Position numbers and translations under genes: made by a program
Notes under the pieces: generated by a model
What the model saw: only the letters and a program-made list of their open reading frames with translations
Databases searched by the model: none
Told to the model about the DNA's origin: nothing
Part shown: positions 9,012 through 16,935 of the stretch, one piece after another
Layout: every line of letters starts with the position of its first letter
How positions within the stretch are numbered: the first letter of the stretch is position 1
Assembly (NCBI RefSeq): GCF_034497705.1
Contig: NZ_JAXRUV010000009.1
Coordinates: 1 to 64,000 of the forward strand
Reading direction: 5' to 3'
DNA: 64,000 bases
Source of the DNA: Marinococcus luteus_A
GTDB taxonomy: Bacteria > Bacillota > Bacilli > Bacillales > Marinococcaceae

Positions 9012-9440
9012 TTAAAACCAGCCGAGTCCGAGCTGCATCGATCCGGCAATGGCAATGCCGTAAATTAGAATACTAGTACTGGTGGAGAGAAACAAGGTCC
9101 GCTTTGACATGCCGATAGCTTTAGCAATCACGGAAATGGCCCAGACGCCTGCAATAGGCGTCAGAAGCAGAATAACCCAGCCTCCGTACTGCTCTATTTT
9201 ACCCCGAAACCGGTTCGTAGCTAATTTTTCCATCCAATTGGAGAAAAAGCTGACTCTCTCCAGCTGGCGGTAAAAAAATGTCACAGTCGGCACCGCCATA
9301 AAGTTTCCCACAGCCGCCCACAAAACAGCCGATACAGGATCAAACCCTGCCCCCATCGCTACGGGTACTGCAATATAAATTTCAAACAGTGGAAAAAACC
9401 CCATAAACCAGGCCAATGAAGCCATCGAGATGTATTCCAT
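9012..9440 (-). CDS. Small multidrug export-type membrane protein (COG2426)
   Basis: A 142-residue hydrophobic protein with about four membrane segments, matching the Sm_multidrug_ex family (PF06695) by the pattern FPLFEIYIAVPVAMGAG and LLTPIAGVWAISVIA. The family name rests on thin evidence and the function is not known. The ATG at 9440, preceded by a GGGGGGAG purine stretch, is chosen over an upstream in-frame ATG at 9473. Confidence 0.7.
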   Translation of the reverse strand: MEYISMASLAWFMGFFPLFEIYIAVPVAMGAGFDPVSAVLWAAVGNFMAVPTVTFFYRQLERVSFFSNWMEKLATNRFRGKIEQYGGWVILLLTPIAGVWAISVIAKAIGMSKRTLFLSTSTSILIYGIAIAGSMQLGLGWF

Positions 9441-10205
9441 TATTTCTCCCCCCTTCCCTGCCAAAAATTTCACACAAAAATTATATTAACACGCATTATT
9501 TCGGTTGGGAAGCGAGAAAACCTGTTAAGATGAAATCATCTCTCTATATGTATTAATATATTCCAATTACTAAGTATAACTATATATATCGATCACATGA
9601 AAGCTTCTTATGAAATACTCTGCTTTTGATGCTGCTCTTTTACAGCTTACTCTTCTAAAGTACTAATATTTGTAAATTTTTTGCACATTTTAACTAAATC
9701 AGACCTTTTTCAATTAAAAGTATGCAAAAAACCTTCAACTATCGTTTTTTTCAATAAAGAAAAAGATAAAAACAGGCGAATAGTCCTTTAAAATGCATAT
9801 TTAATACTTTTTACTTTCTTTATCTCAAAATTACTTATATACCAGTATTTTCTCATTTCACTATGCTTTAACATGTTTTTCATATGCCTGAGAAAAGATA
9901 GGGCTTTATTCTTGAAAGCGGGACCTAGTTCCCGCCTGCGCTTTTTTACGATTACTGTATTCCGTTTTTCTTCCAAAACAGTAAAGTGTTGATACTAAAG
10001 CATTTAACGCATGCATTTTATTACAATATTATAAAAGCGGGCTGCATCTGCTATCTCTCTTAACAGACCGTAACCCCTTAAAGCACGCTATCTGTAATTA
10101 GAATTGTTACTTATTTAGCATTTCTTCCAAATCTGGATCATGGTACGGTAAGTGTAACGAACTTTTCCTTTCGACAATGGTGTAAAAAGTGTTAAGAGGG
10201 GGCGA
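9441..10205. other. AT-rich intergenic stretch without a convincing gene
   Basis: About 760 bp that is clearly more AT-rich than its surroundings. A 62-codon minus-strand frame at 9788-9976 is lysine-rich and lacks a good ribosome binding site, so I do not call it. A GCGGGA/TCCCGC hairpin near 9918-9936 is followed by a T-run near 9945 and could end a small RNA transcribed rightward. Confidence 0.5.
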
Positions 10206-10418
10206 ATGGCAGTGTCGGAGAAAAATGAGACGCTTTATGTAGAATTGCTTGAATCTTCTGATGATCCTCATCAGAGTTTCATGGATTTATCCCGTACGAT
10301 TCTGGATCAGGGCGTCGACTCGGAGAAGAAAGTGGAAGTGATGCGAAGGCTTTTGCAGGCGTATGATACTGTGTCAAGCAGATACAAGACCGTCATACCA
10401 CTCCGGAAAGTAACGTAA
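10206..10418 (+). CDS. Small hypothetical protein, 70 aa
   Basis: A short acidic protein (MAVSEKNETLYVELLESS...) with no recognised family, probably mostly helical. A GAGGGGG ribosome binding site sits just before the ATG and a terminator follows at 10439-10469, so it looks like a real monocistronic gene. No function can be proposed. Confidence 0.55.
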   Translation: MAVSEKNETLYVELLESSDDPHQSFMDLSRTILDQGVDSEKKVEVMRRLLQAYDTVSSRYKTVIPLRKVT

Positions 10419-10438
10419 ATAAAGATATAACAGGGGGA

Positions 10439-10469
10439 AGCCGGCAAGCTTTTGAATGTCGGCTTTTTG
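10439..10469 (+). terminator. Terminator of the 70-aa gene
   Basis: AGCCGGC (10439-10445) pairs with GTCGGCT (10458-10464), one G-U, followed by TTTTTG. Confidence 0.75.
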
Positions 10470-10497
10470 TATGGTTTTTTAATCTATGCAGGCATGC

Positions 10498-10524
10498 AAA
10501 AAGCCCGGGCGCACAGCCCGGACC
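10498..10524 (-). terminator. Terminator of the puc operon
   Basis: On the minus strand GTCCGGGC and GCCCGGGC flank a 5-nt loop and are followed by five T; it lies just after the last gene of the operon. Confidence 0.8.
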
Positions 10525-10531
10525 TGATTTA

Positions 10532-11083
10532 TTACTGGAGATTGGCAGCGGCAGCTTTTACCGCCCGGATGATGCCGCTGTAGCCGGTACATCTGCATAT
10601 GTTTCCGGACAGTCCTTCCCGGATTTCTTCATCGTCCGGGTCCGGCGTATGCCTGAGCAACGACTCTGCGGCCATAATCATGCCCGGCGTGCAGTAGCCG
10701 CACTGAAAGCCTCCTTCGTTCATAAATGCTTCCTGTACTATACTGCATCGCTCCTCTGTGCCCATGCCCTCGATAGTCGTCACTTCTTTTCCTTCCACCT
10801 GGTAGGCAAGCAGCAGACAAGAGCTTGTTAGCCTGCCGTCCACCCAGATCGAACATGCACCGCACCGGCCGATGCCGCAGGAAATTTTCGTGCCTGTTTC
10901 GTGCAGCCGGTCTCTTAAAAGATCGACGACCCGGTCCATCGGGGAAGCATCGACACTCACCTCTTCTCCGTTGACTCGAAAGGTACACGCGTATGTGCCC
11001 TGCCGGTGCTCTATCCCCCGGGAATCTTTTCTGGTTTGTTCCAAGGCAGAAGCCCCCTTTGCTGAATCTGTTGTAGTACCCAT
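10532..11083 (-). CDS. pucE: Xanthine dehydrogenase, [2Fe-2S] subunit
   Basis: A 183-residue iron-sulfur subunit of the xanthine dehydrogenase family. The plant-ferredoxin-like cluster motif CGIGRCGACS with a downstream Cys (TSSC) and the second cluster motif CGYCTPGM ... CRCTGY are complete. It passes electrons from the molybdenum subunit to FAD. The start is uncertain: ATG 11083 has a weak site, while an in-frame TTG at 11044 has AAAGGGGG 8 nt upstream. Either way it overlaps the end of the molybdenum subunit gene, which implies translational coupling. Confidence 0.9.
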   Translation of the reverse strand: MGTTTDSAKGASALEQTRKDSRGIEHRQGTYACTFRVNGEEVSVDASPMDRVVDLLRDRLHETGTKISCGIGRCGACSIWVDGRLTSSCLLLAYQVEGKEVTTIEGMGTEERCSIVQEAFMNEGGFQCGYCTPGMIMAAESLLRHTPDPDDEEIREGLSGNICRCTGYSGIIRAVKAAAANLQ

Positions 11084-13287
11084 TCTCTTGAAACAGGAAG
11101 CTTTTCCGGACGGGCTCCAATAGCCTGGTAAATAGCTTCCGCAATGGCCGGAGCCACTGCAATGGTCCCTATTTCACCGACGCCCCTCGGTCCGTGAATG
11201 TCCCCTTCCATCACTTCTTCACGCGGTTTTACCGTCACATTATCCGGCAGGTCCTTTACTCCCGGCATCAAGTACGTATCGAAATTTTCCGTCTGATAGT
11301 GTCCTCCGTTCATCACGGCGTCCTCCATCAACGTGTACCCGAGCGCCATGATGCCGCCACCTTCAATCTGTCCCCTGTACCCCTGCGGATACATGACCGG
11401 ACCCGCGGATACTGACTGTTTCAAATCAAGCACCCGCACGGTGCCGGTTAAAAGGTTTACCTCCACCTCTGCGCTCACACCGCCGAAGGAATACAAATAA
11501 TGACCGGAGTCAATTTCATCCGGGGTCACCGGAAAATCAAACGACGTGTGCGTCTCAATATCCCCGTCCTGTACATATTCCGCCAGTGCCCTGTAGCTTA
11601 AAAAGAGCGAAGGCTCTGCGCCTCTTTTATGAATGCCTCCGGCCTCCAGGTATAAATCTGCTGCAGTCGTCCCGGTTACTCTCGATGCTTCGCTAAGCAG
11701 CTGTCTGCGAAAAGAGGCCTTCATGTTTTCCACCGCTGTCCACACCATACTCGTGCCGCGTGAAGCGGTCGTTGAACCCGAAACCGGCACTTTATTTGTA
11801 TCACCGATTGTTATTTCAATATCCTCTTCATTGCAGGAAAATGTGTTTTTCATCACCGTTTCAATCACGGCTACAATGCCCTGGCCGCATTCTTCAAATC
11901 CAAAAGCAGCTTCAAGCTTTCCATCCTTCGTAAGAGCAAGCCGCCCGCCGGAAGGGTCCAGCCGTCCATAGCCAAGACCTCCCCCATGCATGGATACAGC
12001 CCCGCCCCGGCCGTTTTTCACCCACGGGGTTTCTTCCGCATTACTCAGCGGCAGCTGCTGCCAGGCGGTGACGTCTTCAAGTATATTTCGTCCACCGTCC
12101 GTCGGAGCAATTCCCTGACCGAGCGGGCCGGCGTCTGTAGGCTTTCTCATATTTTTGGCCCGCAGCTCCATTCCTTCCATTCCAAGCTTTGCCGCCAGCC
12201 GGTCCATCTGCCCCTCAAGCGCAAACGTTACCTGATTGCCCCCAAAACCGCGAAACTCCCCAGCTACACCGTTATTTGTAAACACGGAAACACCGGTGGT
12301 CGTAATGTTTGGGATGGGATACAGCCCGCTGGCATGCTCGACAGCAAAGTCCAGAATCGCCGGACCGAGCGTGGCATACGCCCCGGTATCCGCATAAATG
12401 GTCGTTTCATGTGCGAGTACGCGTCCGCTTTCATCAGCGCCTGTCCGCATCGTAATTGCCATCGGGTGGCGCTTTAATCCTGCTCGTATCGACTCCTCCC
12501 GGGTGTTATGCACCCGTATCGGATGGCCTGTTTTCAGTGCCAGCAGCGCTCCGTACGGCTGGAGGTTCAGCTCGTCCTTACCGCCAAACGATCCTCCGAT
12601 TGGACTTGAAATGATGCGTATCTTCTCTTCCGGAGCGTTCAGAATTCTCGACAGCTGAAAACGATCCTTAAACCCGTGCTGGGTAGCCATGTATACGGAA
12701 ATACCCCCATCGCTTTCCGGGACTACAACTCCGCCCTCCGTTTCCATGTAGCCATGCATCTGACGGGGCAGCTGATACTTCTCTTCGACAATACAGGCGC
12801 AGCCCGTAAAGCCCTCCTGCAGATCCCCACGTGTATAGGAAGCTTCATGCAGAATGTTCCCATTTTCGTGCAGCTGTTCCGCTTCGGGAGCCAGCGCTTT
12901 CCCGATCGAATCAAGCACAGCCAGCGGCTCGTATTCCACCACTACAGCTGCCAGCGCCTGATCTGCCGTTTCCTTTGAGTCTGCTGCCACCGCGGCTATT
13001 GCATCCCCCGTGTAGCGTACTCTGTCTTCACAAAATACGGGCTGGTCCGGCATAACGATGCCAAAGCGGTTTAGCCCCGGCACGTCGTGATGGGTCAGCA
13101 CCGCGTAAACGCCTGGCAGCACTTTGGCCGCTGACGTATCGATTCTTTTAATACGGGCATGCGGGTATTCGCTTCGCAGCACTTTACCGATCAGCATATT
13201 TTCTTCAAAGCGGTCAGTTAAATACTTCAAGGAACCGGTTACTTTCGGCACAGCGTCTGGCCGGCGCTGATGTTCTGGCTGTTTCAT
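11011..13287 (-). CDS. pucD: Xanthine dehydrogenase, molybdenum-binding subunit
   Basis: A 758-residue large subunit of the xanthine dehydrogenase/CO dehydrogenase family. It shows the family blocks GGSFGGKDE, EFRGFGGNQ, the stretch SRGTSMVWTAVEN and the C-terminal GPRGVGEIG with the conserved glutamate that acts as base in XDH. It oxidises hypoxanthine or xanthine (or a similar heterocycle) at the molybdopterin cofactor in the cytoplasm. Gene order matches B. subtilis pucABCDE. It overlaps the FAD-subunit gene by 4 bp. Confidence 0.9.
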   Translation of the reverse strand: MKQPEHQRRPDAVPKVTGSLKYLTDRFEENMLIGKVLRSEYPHARIKRIDTSAAKVLPGVYAVLTHHDVPGLNRFGIVMPDQPVFCEDRVRYTGDAIAAVAADSKETADQALAAVVVEYEPLAVLDSIGKALAPEAEQLHENGNILHEASYTRGDLQEGFTGCACIVEEKYQLPRQMHGYMETEGGVVVPESDGGISVYMATQHGFKDRFQLSRILNAPEEKIRIISSPIGGSFGGKDELNLQPYGALLALKTGHPIRVHNTREESIRAGLKRHPMAITMRTGADESGRVLAHETTIYADTGAYATLGPAILDFAVEHASGLYPIPNITTTGVSVFTNNGVAGEFRGFGGNQVTFALEGQMDRLAAKLGMEGMELRAKNMRKPTDAGPLGQGIAPTDGGRNILEDVTAWQQLPLSNAEETPWVKNGRGGAVSMHGGGLGYGRLDPSGGRLALTKDGKLEAAFGFEECGQGIVAVIETVMKNTFSCNEEDIEITIGDTNKVPVSGSTTASRGTSMVWTAVENMKASFRRQLLSEASRVTGTTAADLYLEAGGIHKRGAEPSLFLSYRALAEYVQDGDIETHTSFDFPVTPDEIDSGHYLYSFGGVSAEVEVNLLTGTVRVLDLKQSVSAGPVMYPQGYRGQIEGGGIMALGYTLMEDAVMNGGHYQTENFDTYLMPGVKDLPDNVTVKPREEVMEGDIHGPRGVGEIGTIAVAPAIAEAIYQAIGARPEKLPVSREWVLQQIQQRGLLPWNKPEKIPGG

Positions 13288-14150
13288 GTTTTATGCACGC
13301 CTCCCTTTTCTGCGTTATCTTCAAGCCACAGGTGGGACAAAAATAAGTGAGCGGCCGCCTGCAGACGGTAGTTTCCTGAAGAAAACGGTTCATCCTCCGG
13401 CTGATAATCAGCTGCAAGAGCCTCAAAGAATGCTTCCGGCGTCCATTTGGGTTCGGCCACACATGCTTCTGCATAACGAAGCCGCACCGGGGCGTCTTTT
13501 CCGCCTACTAACGCAAGCCTCGCCCTCACGCTTCCGTCTCCCTGCCTGCGGGCACAGCCGCTTACAGCAAGAAGCGATGCGGTAAATGCTTCCCGGCGTC
13601 CGATTTTTTCAAAAAAATGTACTTCGTCCGGGTCTTTTTCCAGCGTTTTTGGCAGCAGCACAGCTGTTAATAGAAACACACCGTCATAGGAAGCTGCTTC
13701 TTCCACCGGAATACGGGCATACGACTCGCCGTTCCAGATTTCCAGCTCAGCCTGCAGCGCAATCAGTGCCGGCAGGGTGTCTCCGTGTCCATACATAATG
13801 TTGCCGCCGATAGTTCCGCGCGTACGTACAGCCGGAGCGGCAATCCGCCGCAGCGTTTCCCCCAGTATTTCCCGGGAAATGACCGGCTCCTCTATTAACT
13901 GTTCGAGTGTCATGCAGGCTCCGATCCGTACGTACTTTTCTTCCTCCTGCAGAGAAGCGAGCCCGAATATACGCTCAAGCACGATCACATTGCCGTTAAA
14001 CGCCCTTCCTTTTTCCCGCTCGACCTGCCGCCATGTGCCTCCGGCGATCCATTCGGCATCAGGGTAGTAGTCCTGATACAGAGCAAAAGCTTCCTGTACC
14101 GTCTCCGGCATCCATACCACCGGCGTTACTGGTGTGTGTGCAGCATCCAT
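13284..14150 (-). CDS. pucC: Xanthine dehydrogenase, FAD-binding subunit
   Basis: A 288-residue FAD subunit of the CoxM/XdhB type. The flavin-binding blocks are AGGTWRQVE (about 36-44) and RGTIGGNIMYG (near 110-120). It takes electrons from the iron-sulfur subunit and reduces NAD or another acceptor. Translation is coupled on both sides, with overlaps of 25 bp with the preceding and 4 bp with the following gene. Confidence 0.9.
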   Translation of the reverse strand: MDAAHTPVTPVVWMPETVQEAFALYQDYYPDAEWIAGGTWRQVEREKGRAFNGNVIVLERIFGLASLQEEEKYVRIGACMTLEQLIEEPVISREILGETLRRIAAPAVRTRGTIGGNIMYGHGDTLPALIALQAELEIWNGESYARIPVEEAASYDGVFLLTAVLLPKTLEKDPDEVHFFEKIGRREAFTASLLAVSGCARRQGDGSVRARLALVGGKDAPVRLRYAEACVAEPKWTPEAFFEALAADYQPEDEPFSSGNYRLQAAAHLFLSHLWLEDNAEKGGVHKT

Positions 14151-14728
14151 CTGTATTCCTCCTCGGTATCGACGTCAAGCTGCTCGAATTGCCTAAAGCT
14201 TACGTAAGGGCTTCCTGTCCACGTATGAGTACTCCGCAGAATAGAAGCAGCCCCGCGGTCGCCCTCCACACTCTGCAGAGCAGCAAACATCTGTTTTTTA
14301 AACAGCATAGGCGGCTGGTAATACCTGCCGGTCCACATCCCGGTGAAATCGCATGTCTGAGCCTGGGACTGCGCTATTAACCGGTCAATTGTCTCCGCTG
14401 TCAGGCCGGGCTGATCGGCAAGTACAACGAGGACCGCCTCCGCTCCGATACGTACCGCTTCGTTCACTCCGGCCCTGAGGGAATATGCCTGCCCTTTCAT
14501 TGCCTGTGGACTGGCGGCAAGACGCACCGAACGTTTATTTTGTTCGAATATTCTGTTATCTATCCATACAGACTGGTTCGTCACGACGATAACTTCCTCT
14601 GCGCTGCTCTTTAGCACCTGCTGCAGCGCACTGCTCCCGAGCGTCGTATTTTTCCACGGTTTTTCGAGTTTGTTGTGGCCCATTCGGGAGCTTTTCCCTG
14701 CTGCTAAATAAATCACCGCCGTTTTCAT
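14126..14728 (-). CDS. pucB: Molybdenum cofactor nucleotidyltransferase-like protein (PucB/MocA type)
   Basis: A 200-residue nucleotidyltransferase with the MobA/MocA N-terminal nucleotide loop LAAGKSSRMGHNK and the catalytic acidic stretch VLVVLADQPG. In B. subtilis PucB is needed for xanthine dehydrogenase activity and is thought to add a nucleotide to molybdopterin, as MocA does for cytosine. It overlaps pucA by 4 bp. Confidence 0.85.
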   Translation of the reverse strand: MKTAVIYLAAGKSSRMGHNKLEKPWKNTTLGSSALQQVLKSSAEEVIVVTNQSVWIDNRIFEQNKRSVRLAASPQAMKGQAYSLRAGVNEAVRIGAEAVLVVLADQPGLTAETIDRLIAQSQAQTCDFTGMWTGRYYQPPMLFKKQMFAALQSVEGDRGAASILRSTHTWTGSPYVSFRQFEQLDVDTEEEYRWMLHTHQ

Positions 14729-15726
14729 GCCATCACCTCTCCAGTTTTTGCGGCGTTTTGAAGAGCAATCAGCTCGCCGACCACGCTCACCGCAATTTCT
14801 TCAGGGCCTTCGGCTCCGATCGACAAACCGATTGGAGTTGTAACAATCTCCGGCAGTGCCCCTGTCTGCAGCAGACGTTTCGTTCTCGTCTTTGATCCGA
14901 GTACACCAATATACGCCATTGGCTGCTGCAAAAGATGCGTCAGCGCTTCTCTGTCCCTCTCAAAATGATGAGTCATAATCACCGCCATATCTCCGCGACG
15001 AAACGCCGTTTCCGCCCACCATTCATTCGGAAATCCGAGCACCCTTTCGGCCTCCGGCACCTCATTTCTGACTGTTTCCAGGGCGGCCGGGCGCCAGTCG
15101 AGAACTGTTACCTCGTACCGGCACCGCAACGCCATTTGTGCTAGCGGCAGGGCATCCGTCCCGGCACCGAAAATAAACAGCCTCGGTCTTGGGCGGATCG
15201 TCTGGACAAATATTTTTTCGCCCCCGCTATCTGAAACAGAAGAACGGCCGCTCCCACGCTTCATCACGGCCGCCTGCCCGACTAACTGTTCTGCCTTTTC
15301 GTCCGGTCCCCCGCCGCAGACGAACCATCCGCTCTCAGTAGTCGTTGCCCACCTCAGCACTGCTTCTCCCTGATTTACAAAAGCTTGCATACTGCGCATA
15401 GATGCGGCCAGTTCTTCCGTTATTGGTTCAAGCAGTACTTCAATTACCCCGTTGCATCCTGTCCCTTCTCCCCAGGAAAGCTCTTCGTAGCCCCGCATGT
15501 CATAAGAAACCAGTTGCGCCCCCTGTGCATGCACGTCTTCAATCCGGTAATGCAGATCCCCTTCAAGGCAGCCCGAACTCAGCATACCCACGGAGCTTCC
15601 GTCTGCCTTTAACAGCATGGACGTGCCTTCCTTCCGGTACGCCGACCCTTCCACATTCGTAATCGTCGCCAGTATTTGTTTTTCGTCTGCAGAAAGCTGC
15701 GGAATAATATCATGCAGATGATCCAT
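14725..15726 (-). CDS. pucA: XdhC/CoxI family molybdenum-insertion factor
   Basis: A 333-residue XdhC-family protein: an N-terminal XdhC_CoxI domain with SGCLEGD and a C-terminal Rossmann domain with LFIFGAGTDALPLA. Homologues bind molybdopterin, promote its sulfuration and insert it into xanthine dehydrogenase. The ATG at 15726 is chosen because AAAGGAG lies 10 nt upstream; an upstream in-frame start at 15801 would fall inside the terminator hairpin. It is the first gene of the operon and is preceded by an attenuator-like leader. Confidence 0.88.
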   Translation of the reverse strand: MDHLHDIIPQLSADEKQILATITNVEGSAYRKEGTSMLLKADGSSVGMLSSGCLEGDLHYRIEDVHAQGAQLVSYDMRGYEELSWGEGTGCNGVIEVLLEPITEELAASMRSMQAFVNQGEAVLRWATTTESGWFVCGGGPDEKAEQLVGQAAVMKRGSGRSSVSDSGGEKIFVQTIRPRPRLFIFGAGTDALPLAQMALRCRYEVTVLDWRPAALETVRNEVPEAERVLGFPNEWWAETAFRRGDMAVIMTHHFERDREALTHLLQQPMAYIGVLGSKTRTKRLLQTGALPEIVTTPIGLSIGAEGPEEIAVSVVGELIALQNAAKTGEVMA

Positions 15727-15744
15727 GCATCTCGCTCCTTTTAT

Positions 15745-15936
15745 AAAAAAAGCCGGAGAAAGGCACAGGTGTCTGCTCCTGCGTTTCTCCGGCCTCTTCA
15801 TTCCCGTCTAACAGGAATCAAGCTTCCGTCTGGATGGAAAGAGAAGAGCTGCCGTTCTACAGCAGATCTTCTTCTTAACTATTTGTATTTATTTTACTTC
15901 TGTCCAGGCAGCTTGTAAGGAAAGATGTCATATAAT
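15745..15936 (-). promoter_or_regulatory. pucA leader with terminator just before the start (putative attenuator)
   Basis: On the minus strand a terminator (10-bp stem, 15793-15784 with 15761-15752, then seven T to 15745) ends only 18 nt before the pucA start, so no promoter fits after it. Upstream lie a hairpin around 15872-15841, and two tandem hairpins that each show TTCC, four nt, AGACGG and GAA (about 15840-15800). CTCTTC before the pair and GAAGAG after it can close them into a three-way junction next to the terminator, competing with the first hairpin. A weak promoter (TTACAA, 16 nt, TAAAAT) may lie near 15891-15918. Regulated readthrough is inference. Confidence 0.55.
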
Positions 15937-16299
15937 CTAACGCGATTTTTCTTCCAGGTAAATTACGGTCGCCGCAGCCCCTGATACAGGATCAAAATCC
16001 TTCAATACAGTTCTTACCGGCAAATTCAGCTCCTGGACCAGCAGACGATGCAGCCTCTTTTTGAATTCGTCCACCAGCGCCGCATCCACCTGGCCGGTCA
16101 GAGCTTCATTGCGCTGTTCGAGCGCCCGCAGCGCGGGCACTCTTTTATGCTCCCCAAAAATAATACACTTGTGCTGTAACAGCTCCACCTTTAACGTTTT
16201 TACCCCAACATCATACATCTCCTGGTTCACACTGTTGTACAACTGAGCAATTTGCTGCTTGATCCATTTTTCACTTTCAAACTGTTTTTCCCACACCAT
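15937..16299 (-). CDS. DUF2294-like protein
   Basis: A 120-residue cytoplasmic protein whose spacing of hydrophobic strands, a central A-L-E-x-R-N-E-A-L stretch and the end VLKDFDPVSGAAATVIYLEE fit the DUF2294 family; the usual GKGP motif is not obvious, so the match is moderate. A second member lies at 48867-49223, also directly before a molybdoenzyme gene. The function is unknown. It lies upstream of, and in line with, the xanthine dehydrogenase operon, separated by the 190-nt leader. Confidence 0.6.
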   Translation of the reverse strand: MVWEKQFESEKWIKQQIAQLYNSVNQEMYDVGVKTLKVELLQHKCIIFGEHKRVPALRALEQRNEALTGQVDAALVDEFKKRLHRLLVQELNLPVRTVLKDFDPVSGAAATVIYLEEKSR

Positions 16300-16468
16300 T
16301 ACCCCGTCCTTTCGTTCATGACTTATTATAACTAATAACGCGGTCTTAGCCTATTTTCATGAAAGATTTTTTGTCGCCGGAATTATTAACTAGTAGTTTC
16401 GAACTAATTTAGGTTTCTAATCTACTGTTATGCAACAATTTTGGATTTTTTCTGACATTTTCGATTGA

Positions 16469-16482
16469 CGGAAGCGCTTTCA
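16469..16482 (+). promoter_or_regulatory. CcpA cre site before the acetate symporter genes
   Basis: CGGAAGCGCTTTCA matches the cre consensus except for the first base and overlaps a TTGACG -35-like box (16465-16470), so CcpA would block the promoter. Confidence 0.65.
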
Positions 16483-16566
16483 TATTATAAGTTTAATTTG
16501 TCTCCTTCCTTTCACTGCACGTTGCTCCTGTCGATACTTTTATCATACTTATGAGGAGGAAAAAAT

Positions 16567-16935
16567 ATGGCTGTCAAAAAAGAGTCTGATGCAACTAACG
16601 AAACGTTCACCTCCGGCGGCGGAGTTAAATATTCCGAAGCCGTGGAAAATCCTGCCTTCAAGGAACTCATGTCGAAAAAGAGAAAATTTATCGCACCTTT
16701 AACGGTGTTCTTCCTGCTCTTTTATCTAGCTCTTCCGGTTTTAATTCTTACCTCGGACGTGCTGAACAACCCGGCAATTGGGCCAATTTCCTGGGCATGG
16801 ATGCTTGCTTTTGCACAGTTTGCCATGACCTGGACGCTCTGTATTCTTTACGTACGCAAATCTGCAAAATTTGATAAAGATGCTGAAGCTATCATCGAAG
16901 AAGAAGAACGCAAAGCGAAGGAGGATCATTCATGA
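16567..16935 (+). CDS. DUF485 membrane protein, partner of the acetate symporter
   Basis: A 122-residue protein with two membrane segments (about 38-60 and 72-95) and charged ends, of the DUF485 family (YjcH in E. coli, YwcB in B. subtilis). It is nearly always found directly upstream of ActP-type symporters and overlaps the symporter start by 4 bp here. AGGAGG precedes the ATG. Its exact role is unknown, perhaps stabilising or regulating the carrier. Confidence 0.88.
   Translation: MAVKKESDATNETFTSGGGVKYSEAVENPAFKELMSKKRKFIAPLTVFFLLFYLALPVLILTSDVLNNPAIGPISWAWMLAFAQFAMTWTLCILYVRKSAKFDKDAEAIIEEEERKAKEDHS

Noticed and set aside
9788..9976. 62-codon lysine-rich frame on the minus strand
   Set aside because: No good ribosome binding site, AT-rich random-looking composition, and a hairpin with T-run runs through it.
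15745..15936. Purine or xanthine riboswitch before the puc operon
   Set aside because: The three-way junction lacks the conserved joining sequences of purine aptamers and the internal loops of the NMT1 xanthine motif, so only a generic attenuator is reported.
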